64,000 nucleotides of DNA from Trichobilharzia regenti (lineage: Eukaryota > Platyhelminthes > Trematoda > Strigeidida > Schistosomatidae). Positions 24,201 through 36,800 of the stretch are shown one piece after another (positions within the stretch are counted from its first letter, which is position 1; every line of letters starts with the position of its first letter). The notes under the pieces are model-generated. The model had not been told where the DNA came from and ran no database searches. It worked only from the letters and a program-made list of their open reading frames with translations. The stretch covers positions 60,213,112-60,277,111 of the forward strand of contig OX235265.1 of the NCBI GenBank assembly GCA_944472135.2, given 5' to 3'. Position numbers and translations under genes: made by a program.

Positions 24201-27200
24201 GTTAATTCGATGAACAGACATTCAGAAGGCAAACGGATTGAGCGAAAAAATAGATCCTCATCTCTGACTCTGCTCTAACAGATATAGCATTTTCAATACA
24301 ATACAAAACAGTTTTACCAATCTAATGGCGATAAGTTTGTTAACAATAATCAGTCAGTATCAACATGTTAATGATGTGTGTGTGTGTGCGATAATTAACC
24401 TAAAAAATAATATAAACAATTAAAGAGTAGAAATGGTTGCAACACACAGATTGCATAATGCATAATTTTGGTAAAATACATAGTGATAAAGTCTTCGAGT
24501 CGACTACGTGATAGGCGATTAAAGGTGAAGAAGTTGTAAGAATAAAATAATTTGGACAATTACATTTTAAAAGGCTTACTGGGAGGATGAAGTAGTTATG
24601 CTTTTGCATGCATACAACAATGGGCAAGATAAGAGAAGTGACTATACGAGTTTCTTCTGGACACACGGACATGGCTTCTTCAGGTGAATTCCGATAGCTT
24701 TAGTTGTATGTGGAAGACGAACTCGTAAAGCAAAATTAAAATTAGTAGGAATGCGAGAAACAATTTCAAATGCATCGTTTACAAGGTGTGCTAAAACATA
24801 GCTTCGAACAGATCTTGTTTATCCGTTGCTTAACCATGCTGGACGATGTTTGGAAATACGATGATAAACCTGTGTAATTCTATACCCAATCTATCCGGCT
24901 TCTCAGCTGCAGTCAAACTGGTAGATGCACATAGATATATTAGAGTATAGCCAGAGATGAGGAGCTCATTGAAAAGGGAATATTTCTTCGCTCAGTCCTT
25001 TTGCTTTCTAAATCTCTACGTGGTTTTTTCCATATTGAACGAGCATTCGGTGATTCACTCCTGCAGTATTGACTTAATTATGTTACTGCTTAATATTTTT
25101 ACCCTATTGTATAATTGCATGCAAGCGATTGAATTGCAACCTCATAATTCCCACTGAGTCATGTAAAAGAAAAGGCCTTCAGCGAAGAGTTCCTCTATTC
25201 AGCGAAATCATTCTCAAGCTGTACAATCGCATAGATTGAAGTAAATTCTCTCAACCACAAGAAGAATATTTCCAAACATGTGTCATTAAAATTGTAAATT
25301 TTCGATAACAAATTACGTAGTGTAGAAGGCGTTAATCGGGTTGAAACTAGAATAAAAATTCAATAAGTTGAGTGACATAATATGATTTACTGGGTTGAGT
25401 AGAGCTCAACTAAAATTAAAATTGAGCAAAAGTTAAGTCAGCAACTGTGGTAATCAGGGGGTAGAGATTTAATAAGGGGTAGGGGAAAGAAATAATACAA
25501 TTAAGAAACAAACAAGCAAGTGGTCGCGCTATGTCGCGAATTGTCAGAAGTTAGAAGTCAAGAACCATTGAATCGGGTCCCACTGGCTCAATAGTCTACG
25601 AGCCTGTTCGCCTTGTAACCAGAAGGTTCTGGGTTCGAACCCCGGTGGGTGCGTACTGATGAAGAGTCCCAAAACGGGACGAAACAGCTGTCCAGTACTC
25701 CCAGGTTTTCCAGTGGTTCTCTAACTGATGTCAGCTCATGATTAAATCCTCCATACAATCAAACCAAATCCCTACAAAACCAACACTTGAAAAAGACGAA
25801 ACGAAAATTACGTATTTGTTGTTAAGATAGGTCAGGTCATTGTAGATTTAATGATTGAACAAATTGTATGCAGAGTTCAGGTTTAAATATGTGAATCGCC
25901 ATTGCTTCTGCGGATTGAAGAATTTCTATTCCTACTCTTTTAGCCAGACTCCCAAGTATTATCTTTAAAGTTCCTTTGTTGGTTAGCATGGTGCTCCGAT
26001 TCGATCACATGTTCCAGGAAAGAGCTTGGTGGGGGCCTTTTTTCTCTTTTATAAAACCATGACTGTGGGTAGGTATTCGGTGATATGTTTGGATAGGAAA
26101 TGTTGAGTATGGCCGACATATCTAGCTCCACACGATCAGGTTAATTGGTAGATGCATATTGATGAGGTAGCCAACAGTGGTACATTATCCTTCACTTTCA
26201 TGCGAATCATTGGTTTCGTGGAGAAGCGTAGTTGGAGTTCAGTTGCGAAGAATGGTCGAGCTTTTTCCGGTATTAAGAAGTAATGTAGTTGGATGAAGAG
26301 AGAAAGAGAGAGACTTTAATCACGGAATCCTGATTCATTGAATATTATACGTAATACCTGTAATCGAAATAACGCAACACCTATCCCGAATATATGAGGA
26401 ATTACATTAAAATACAGGATGAATTAAGAAAAACTGTGCAAATGAAGTTGAGAAATCGTTGAAATACACGGATATAATTATGAAAAGTAAACTGTCTTTA
26501 TCATCTTATTAACACTATATCACCTTGTGCTGTATCAAATAACCTTATCTAGTATGAACTTATAATCTATCGTAGTGCTCAAATTCCAGTCTTAATTCTA
26601 GCACTGATTATCGGTCCTCACTTGTGATTTTTTTTATTGGCTAATGAATTAACTGATTGTTATTCAAACTGTTGATGTTGTACATTTTATGAGTCTATGT
26701 GGTATAACTGTTGTACATTTATCAGTATTACAGTTCTGTTCAGAGTTCTGTTTTCTCAGGAATCTGTGCTTTAGTTTTCATCCTGTAGAGATATCTGATT
26801 CCAGCGCCACTCTGCCTACTATGGTTTAAACCGTTTCATAGAATTATCAGTCATCAATCAAAAGATGTGGCTTGTTAAGTGTGTTAGGATGTTATACACT
26901 GATTCAAGTGACCATATACCTCCACAACGCTGAAATTCCCCTACATATATGTCAATAATAGCCTGATTTCATATATATTTCTAGCGTGTTGGAAGCTTTT
27001 TAATTTATAACATTTGACTACGCTTTGATACTTTCACCCTGTTAATTGTTTTTTTCTCTATTTTATCCTTCGTTTTACCCTTTCCCCCTCCCCCTCCGCA
27101 TATCCCAAAAATTGTTTTCATAGCACTGGAACAATCAGTCAAAGTACAGGAAGCTAAGGATGATGCATCAGCTGATCTACGTATTCGTAAAACTCAGGTA

Positions 27201-30200
27201 ACTTCAAATTGATTGATATTTATGCATATTCCTTCAAGTACTGTACCTTTATAGCTTTACAGCTTTATTCAAAGTCGTATAAGAAGGGGATAGAAGTTGA
27301 TTTGCTTTTTACTTTATAGTTGAATATCTAAATGTTTGAATCACACCGACACAATGCCTGCATAGAAAATAACTAAATGCTTAATTTCAATAGCGTTATG
27401 TGTCAACGAAAGTTGGATAGTGAAGTACTATGCAGTAAGGAGACAATGTATACTGTTCGAATCTTCAGCTGGTGGTTTGGCTCACTGTAAAAAATAAGTG
27501 GCCTTGAGTCTTCTCTGCCTGCCCCTCTCTTCTCTCGACTTATGCGTCGAGTGTCCTCTGTTCTGATAGTTCTGCAGGTAGTGTCATTGAGATAATAATA
27601 ATGATAAACCTTCATGCAATTCGTCAAAATAAATAAGCTTTCGTTACTCTTCTAGACGCACACCTGATATCTATGGTCGGCCTGCAAAATTTGGGCTACC
27701 GATATCCACACTGAAAATTCCATACTTGTACCAAAAATACGGTGTGGAATCAAGCTGTAATCAAAAATAAAAAAAATAATAAAAAAAAAGTGTTGAAGAT
27801 AATGTGTGAATGGACAACAAAAGCCTCATAGTTAAACCACTCAGCGTGGAGAACACTATTCACAACAAACAGAAACATCCATCTAAGCTACAAGTTTTCC
27901 TCCCACTGTTGCAAATGATAGAAATTTTATTTATTTAATCAATTATTTGTCGACTTTAGGAAGGGTGTATGTGTGTAATGCCTTTTTTGGATATTCCTTC
28001 AATTTATTGCTTTGTAGTGAGATTGTATTGTCATTTGACGTAGATAGATACTGAAGTTTTACAACCTTTGTTACATCCAATACTTCAAGGTTAAAGTTAT
28101 TAAATTGGTTATGATAAAAAAGTAAAAAAACAAACAACAAATCCAGTAGTAATAATGATTCCTGCTTATCTGAAGATAATTTATAGATACTGTGGGGAGC
28201 AAGGAGACAAATGAAAAGACTTTAGAAGATCCGGATGTTGCAGACAGTGTATGTGTAATGTTACACAAACTCGAAGACTTACAGGCAAAAACTACCAAAC
28301 TGGTTAAAGGGGGAAGCGAAGACGGGATTGCAAGTGAACATAGAGAAGACGGAGGTGATGAAGATAATCATTGAACAGTAACAACAACAAAAACCAGCAC
28401 GAATCACCATCAACGGGAGAGATTTAACAGAAGTTACTTCCTTCACTTATCTAGGAGGCATCAAGCCACTATAGCCTAGTCCAACGGCTTAATGGTCTAC
28501 GAGCTAGCTCACCTTCTAACCAGAAAGTCCTGGGTTCAACCCCTGACGGTGGGTGCGTACTGATGAAGAGTCCCAGACTAGGATGGAGGAAAGATCTATC
28601 CGGCAGTACTCCCAGTTTCTTTTCCAATGGTACTCCAACTGATGTGACCTCATGATGAAATCCTCCACCCAATCAAAAAAGAGGTGTTATCAATCTTTCA
28701 TTACCATGGGTCGCATAGTTTTTGGTTGCTTATAGGCAATATGCTTGCCAACGCAACCGTTATTTATGTTAATATTCTCAGAAAACCTTGTATGCTAAGA
28801 AGTTAGTTACACAACTCTCATATCGAATACCTTTTTGTACCAACTATAATATTATCGATTTCTAACAAATGAATTCAAGTACGCCAAACATTTGTACTAT
28901 GTAATGTGATGTAAGAAATATTACAGGTTGTACACAAATGTAGGGAAACACTGATATAAAATGGATTCACGATATTCAGTTCAAAAGCTCGCTACTGATT
29001 TCCAATGTTGTACAAATTCGGATAAATTTCGATAGAGAAAGAAAGACCAGATTTGCAGTATAAAATGATATCATTTTATTTCACAGGTTCTCATCAGCTA
29101 ACTGCAAACTACCTGAAATTACAATGGTTATAAATCATAACATTTCGTACTTCATTGTTTGAAAGGTAATAGAGAAAACATTATAAGGTGAACGTATCTG
29201 GAATATAAGTATTATGATTTACAGTTTAAGTTACCATCAATTTATATACTGTCAAACTATGAAAAAAGAAAGAAAAAAGGGGGGTGAGAGAAGACAGAAA
29301 AAATCTGGTCTTTCTTTCTCTATCGAAATTTATCAAGGGAACCAGATGTATAAAATTCGGATAACTTCAGTGATCTAAAGATTTTAACTTACTCTTTTAT
29401 GATCAGATCATGAATTCTAACTTCTACCAATTCATAACATCACGCGACCAATAGCCAATATCTTCTTCGATGAGTAACTGTACTCACCTTCAACCTGCTG
29501 TACCCTGCTGGTCACAGCTTCCCACGTAATTGCCTGAAGAGGTCGCGCTGTGTCGTGATCTGGTGGAAGTTAGAATTTATGGGCCATTGAATCGGATCCG
29601 AATGGCTTTATGATCTATGAGCTCGCTTTGCAAATTCTTTTTTGATCATACATTTTAGGATTTATACATTTGCTTGTGTCTGACAAGATAAAGTCTCTGA
29701 TGTTGTACCGCTAATGAGAACATGACTATGAAAAGCAGTCTAATCTCCTCTAATGGCTTTGGTTAGGATTCAGTCATGAGGATTATCCAGCTTACATCAC
29801 ATCTTGAATTAGATGTCATGTACTCAGAGCTGCTGTCGATACATAATTGATAGTATCTTTTCTTGTTTGCAACTAATCACATTAAACACAATAGTATGCA
29901 TATCGTGCTTAAATTCAGTAGTTTCTAATATATTTTTTGTGATGTTAATAAAAAATAGAAGATTTATAGCTCAGGTGTGGAGGATTTTGATGTAGTTGCG
30001 TTCTCTGATAGCTGAGTGATTGATTAAAGCCTGCACTGGAGATGTTGTGCCGAAGAACTTCACAAATAAATTACTCAGGTCAGAGAATGTAACCTCATCA
30101 AAATACTACTATGTATCAAAGAAGGGCATACTCTATATATCTAGCATCACCCATTTCCTTTGTTTTCCATATTGACATATCTGTGTTCTTGTATACACGT

Positions 30201-33200
30201 CAGTCATATACCATATACAATATACTTTCCTATTGACATTTTTGGATAGCACAATACAATGGTTCGATCATTCATGAATGTTATGCAAGAGTATAATAAA
30301 GCTCAAACAGATTTTCGTGATGCTAGCAAAGCTCGTATCAAACGACAAATTGAGATATGTATGTTTTATATATTTTAGCTAAATTAAGTTTTCAACAAAC
30401 TAATCATATTACACCTACCTACCTACCTACCTGTTTATCAAACTAACTCATATAAGTACGATATATTTTTACTCCTAACGACTTTAACCTAAGACAGAAA
30501 GTAGTGCTTTGCTCAGATTAACCACAATTTCAGTACTTGTTTTCTGTTGTCGTCGTCTATGTTGTTTTCTTTTTATTATGTTGTTGTTGCTGTTGGTGGT
30601 GTGTTTGTGACTAACACTGTCTACTAATATGTCTATGTATTATGTTATCAGTAACTGTTAACATTTGTGTAATTTATTTCTCCTCTTTTCTAAAAGTGTA
30701 TGTGTGTTTGTGCTTTAAGTGGAACCGAAAAACAGATTTCTATTCGCTCTGTTTAACGTTCCACGTATTAATATTTTTATTAGACAAGTAATAGGTCTTC
30801 TCAGGGGCTAATTGTCTCTGAACTTAAAATGTGTGATATCTACTCATGCATATAATAATATTTACCTGCTATCCTCAGGGGGGACACCGTGATTCACTCA
30901 TTGGGGTGTGGGGTACATCTGGCGGACAAGTCTCGAACACGACGAGATACGTGATATGCCCTCCCCTGTTAGTCATCCTGAAGGTATCTGTAATGGTAGT
31001 CCATATGTCAACAGAGACAGATCACTACAGCCGAACTGAGCTAATTGTAGAAAATCCATTAACCTGTTAAAATGTTGAAATTAATTTCATTAATTATTAT
31101 TAACAATATAATTGGAAATGGCTACGAATCGAGCGCAATCTATTGCACAGACTCAATCGAGCGTTCTGCATCAGACTAGGTTGGGGTTGGATAAATTAAG
31201 ACAGAGCCCTTGACTAGCAATCTTAGTTGATATAAGGGTGGACACAACAGGCAATGCACGAATTACTGTACATCGTGAAGATGGGGGTGAGAAGCACTCA
31301 GCTTCCAATCAATGGGTCACGGATCCGAGTCCCATTCCACCTAATTCAGCTTTAGCAACTGGATAGTATCGGCCGCCTTGGCACGATAAGTATTGCTTTT
31401 GCCTAGTACCCTGGGGAGCAAAGTTCAAACAACAATAGGTTACTACTATAAGGCTAACCGATAGATAATATAATAATAATTTTTTGCTTTATTCCAAAAA
31501 CAGTACTAATGATACAGCAAGGAATTTTCAGCATTCAGTACAATATTGCATCTAATTTACTCAAAAACGACAAAAAAATAATTAAAAATACACATTACAA
31601 AATAATAATAAAACGAATGTTATAGCAACTACATAGCAAAATACTGTATGCAATACGGAGAAAAATATGCATAAAGTATAAAATTGTAGTAATAATAGTA
31701 ACACCAACTAAAATAAAATAGCAGAGTTATGATTAAACGATAGAAAGATGAACAATGAAAGGGTCGATTCAATGTGCTAATTACATAGTAACTTATGTGT
31801 TTGACTTCTAACAGAGTCTTCGTCACATAAAGTACGGGCTAAATAGTCTATTGCAGAATTTCTGTACTTAGTGGTACGAGCATATAATACCATCATAGCT
31901 TAAATCGCTTACACTATGTTGGAGGTGTAAAAGTGAAGTCGTACTTCTGGGGAATAAGGATTTAACGGCTGTAACGCGTTTCTCTCAGATAAGCAGCACA
32001 CCAGTTATGCTGCCTTTTCACTTTGAAGAGGAGGGGTTTTAGAAAACGTCGATGCCGAAAATCGTGCATCCTGACTTACCTGATGATAATCAGGCGGTAC
32101 GATCTCAATACGAACGCAATTCTCGTATCCACTTCAAACGGGGTTGTATGTCTCGGGCCTCAGGAAGTTCTCCCTTGGACTCTGTGGTTCTGCAGTGCTA
32201 ATACTCTTTCTGTTTTATTTACTTCAAAATAAACCAACATTTATGGTGTGCCGGGGTAGCTGGAAAGTAATGGCTGCCCATACACTTCAATAAACACAAA
32301 AGGCTGTCGTGACTACTATAAGTTAAGAGTTTATATTGAAACCTCTGATAGACTTTATCGGTTTATTTGTGCACAACTTCGTCAATCTCTATATAATACT
32401 TTGTAGTTTCTTAGATTTTATAGAAAACCAATGTTGTGTAATGTTTGACTCAGAATGATTTTTAATACTCCCTCCTCCCCCGTTATAATGTATGTACTTA
32501 CCAATTAACTTCTGTTTAGATGTATTGTGGTTAATCCTATTATATGTGTATACATGTTTGTGTATGTGTGTGCCTGAATGTTTAACCTATGGTGTTTACT
32601 TCTTTCGCTTTCTAAATGTCTAAATGGAGATTTTTTTTATTCTTTTCTATGTTTTCTGCTTGTTGTATTTTTTGTTGTTCATGGGAAGCACGGTGGGGGG
32701 GGGTGTATGACGTCTGAATTAAGCTTGCTCATCACTTACTAAAATACCTATTCTATATAGTGGCATACTTTTGAGAGTATTCAATCTAACGGGAAAGAAT
32801 AACCTTCGTATTTTGTTTTTTAACTAACTGCTCATAGATTTCATAATGACATTATAAATGATTTAGTTTAGAAAGGCCTTTTCCGGTTAAATGCAATTGT
32901 TACTATTACTGTTATTATTATTTTTAACAACCCTTATTGTTATTTCATCTGTTTCTCGTTTTAATTTTACTTTCATTTTTTGTGTGTGTGTGTATGTGTG
33001 AGTTATTCCCCTTGTGAACTTTTCTTTTGCCTTTATGTATGTGTGTCATTCACAGTTTCTCTCCTTATCGCAAAGTATGGCTACTACTATGCAACAATAT
33101 GGTATAATACAAATAGAGTATAAAGAACGTTGTAAAGCCTTATTGAAACGACAATTGGAAGTTGGTGAGCTTATATATATAATATATTTATAATTGTATT

Positions 33201-33816
33201 ATTTGCTTTGTTTTCCCAGTTTGTAGTATACACCTACGTTTTTTCTTTCTTGTACTTTTTTAGTCTTGTTGTTGGTATTGTTGTTGACGTTGTTCTATGT
33301 GCATGTAGTAATGATATTGTGTGTAGTTGAAGGGATGTGTCAGCTTTCTGTTTGTATCGCTTTCATTGTTGTTGTTTTTCAATAAATTATCATTTCATCA
33401 AATTGTGCATCGATGACTCAGTTGTAGGGAATGCTTGTCAACCACCCACATGATCGAGGTCCGATTCTCAGCTGACGCTATTTTAAATAAACCTCGCCTA
33501 GTTCACTAACCAATAATAAATTTGGAATAAAGAGAAGTGTATTATGTCGACACTGAATTGCATAACCCCTTCGCCAGTTGAAGTGAACTTTGCGCTAATT
33601 TGCTATGAACCTGTCGTCAATTGATATGATTACGTAAACAGCTGATGTAACCGAGTCAACTTATGCGTGGATATGATAATGCTGACGCAATGAACAACTC
33701 GACTGATATGATAGTTACACCTATTCGTCTGTGGTGCCTTCTGCTTCACCTAGCCACGTAAATATCAAAAGAAAAAGACTGGCCTCTTAGAATACGATTT
33801 TATTAGGAAAAATATG

Positions 33817-33860
<44 letters not shown>

Positions 33861-36800
33861 CCACATTAAAGTCGGCCCAAGACAGTGGAAATAGGATTTC
33901 ATCATGAGCTGACATTAGTTAGAGAACCATTGAAAAACCTGGGAGTACTGGACAACTGTTTCGTTCTAGTTCGGGACTCTTCATCAGTACGCACCCACCG
34001 GGATTCTAGGACGAAACAGCTGTCCACTACTCCCAGGTTTTCCAATGGTTCTCTAACTAATGTCAGCTCATGATGAAATCCTGAAACCAATCAAATCCTT
34101 ACGAACCAACACTTGAATACAGTGGAAATGGATTATTCTAGGTGATCGATAGGCGATTCGGCTTAGGTAGGCGAAAAATAAATATTCTGATTGGCTGGTG
34201 ATCTGACTAAGACGAAGGTGAGGAAAAGATGATGAAACTTTAGTCATTAAATGACGCGATGAATCACATATAATAAGTCATAAGATGATTACTATTTTTG
34301 GCTGATTCCTATCAGGAATGTTGGTCGTGAGGCTAGCCACCGCACTCCGTGAACAAACAATGCCACCCCCAGTGAGACTTTAAATAAGGAAAGGTTGAAA
34401 TTCCTATGTTCCACTCGGACGGAACTCAAAAGAATGAAGAAAACAACTATCGTTTCATCAAACTGGTTGTTGTTTTTCGCGGATAGAATTTTAATTACTA
34501 AAGTTAGAATATTGAACGCTTTCGTTTGACTACTGAAGTGGGATGGAATTATTATGGATAATAATAATGGGGTTAGATGTATATAGAGTGTTAGGTAAGG
34601 AGAGTTAATCAATGAACTATCTTAAATATGATCTCGTCGGTTGAGAGATTTCTGGGACATACATAAGTTACCCATGCTAGATCACTATTCAATAATCAAG
34701 CTGTTGTGATACCAAAAATATGTGGAACTTATCCATGCATGCATCGATTAACTATTGGTCTGATCTACGTTGACGGATATAAGTTTTTTGGGATGTTAAA
34801 AATCAATGATAGTTGACAATGGCGTCAGGTAGGTTACTGAACATCTTTCATTAAATTATTGCGCCATCCTGACATCATCTGCATTGCAAATCTCACTCTA
34901 TTTCTTATTCTCTTCTGCACACACACACTCTCTGTGCTTTTTTGAAGTGTAATTCCTATGCGAAATTCTGCATTGATCTATCTATCAGTCAAAATTGAAA
35001 TTTTGTTAAATATTGCTCCTTTTGATTTCACATTATCCGTAATAAAACTGTGACTTAACCTTATCCACAGCAGGTATGAATTCAGAGATTTTTCTTCACT
35101 ATTATATGATTCTTAAACTGCCTAAAATATATAACTGTATTTTCATTAGATGAAGCTAAAAGTCAGTAATCTGCAGTGCATTATTTGAAAAAAGTTTCTG
35201 TTTACACCTAAGGTTTTGTGTCTTCATCCCGTTACTGATCCCAGTCAATGACTCTAATTATCTGAACTGAATTTTCTGTGTAAAACTTTATACCAAAGTT
35301 CAGCAGTATTCACCAGCATTCACTTTCAACATTATTTATCTAATGGTTTGTTTGTAAACAAAAATTTCAGTTTATTTTGAATAGAAAATGTAACAGAAAC
35401 ATCTCACATTGATGTGTTTTGTTCTCTCTTCATTCAAAGAACACTGTGCCTTTCCATTGTTTCTTTCCTACACACTTTGCCTTATTTCAAGTTTGTATTG
35501 AATAATATGTTCTTTTATTTGCGTACTTAATTGTCTTTGAATTACCCGTTCAAACCTGTTGGTTGACTCATTCGTTTTGGACATACTTCGTGTATTTTGT
35601 GCCATACTCAGTTTATGACTTCTGCTGAGTAAGTTCTGTTCATCGCCTTGACTCGGTAGAGGTCTTCCTCACAACAGTAAAAGGGTAAGTGCAAAAGTCT
35701 AGGACACACAACTGAACTCGTGAGCAAGCAGATCTACTTAGGGAGGCTGAAAAACCCTAATTCCAAGCCTATGTGTCAATACATAGACTGTAGAATCCCA
35801 AGCAGCGAATGGCGTATGAATCTGTTGTGCGGTCACTGGAAACCACTGGAAACTGGACATAGATGGCTCTTAACTCTGCTTGACTGTCTAGTGGGCCAGA
35901 CTTCAAGTCAAATACTTGAGGGTCAAACCCCTGAAGACAGCGCTCGCTTCGGTCTGGGCGTCCGTCCGGACAGTATTCCAACCTCCACGCAAACAATGAG
36001 ATTTCTTGTGATGCGTCTCTTGATGTCTATACTGCACCAGGTTTGTGTTCTGATAATTAAGTTTATTGCCATATTTCTTTTGGAAATACAATGAGTTCAA
36101 CATATTTAGTTTGTAGTTTTCTTTTGCTCACCTATTCTTCAGCTTTGCTTTGCTTTTACTTAACTTTCAAAACACGAGTTTCTTTGTGTGTGTGTGTGTG
36201 TTTTGGTGTTGGTATTGATGTCATCATTGTTTCCGTAAACGTAATTAGCATCACATTCTAATATCATCATCATCATCATTCTGTTGACATTTTTAATAAT
36301 AATCCATAGTCTTTGGTGCTTGCAGTAATTTTCTTTTTATGGTTTGATTTTTCTTTCCATTTTCTTCAATAACAACAACAACAACAAAAAGAATACCATT
36401 TGATTTCGTTAAGTGTGCATATATATTTATGTTTATGTGTTTTCGTCGTGTACGTGTCTTTGAACAACACTGTAATAGATTAACATTACACTAGTTTCTT
36501 TAAAAAATATTTAATTGTATAATGAAACACTTTTTGTACCTAATTTCACATTGTATGGTTATAGGCATAGGCGCTTACAAGCAAGGAAACTATGAATACA
36601 ATTGAAGTTGATTAGATTGTGCATTTCACAACGCTGGAATCTGATCATGTCCAATCAATTATTGGAAAGATGATTGGTGGTATTCTTGAGAGAGGAAAAT
36701 CCACTTTATTGTGATAATTGAAAGCGATATGTAGAGATAAGCATTAAAATTTATTGAAGTATAAATAATGGCTGTTGGAAATGTGACTCATTTATTGGGT

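Larger units (their letters stand above)
16688..27123 (+). other. STX1A: Syntaxin intron 4
   Basis: A 10.4-kb intron. It carries a poly(A) tract, an (AT)n tract, an inverted hammerhead-SINE pair, antisense SR2-like and SINE-A copies, the nested LINE cluster at 21.26-22.78 kb and the Penelope-like pieces at 24.6-26.3 kb. The stretches 17,000-18,190, 19,441-20,282, 22,780-24,640 and 26,300-27,120 show nothing I can assign. Confidence 0.8.
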
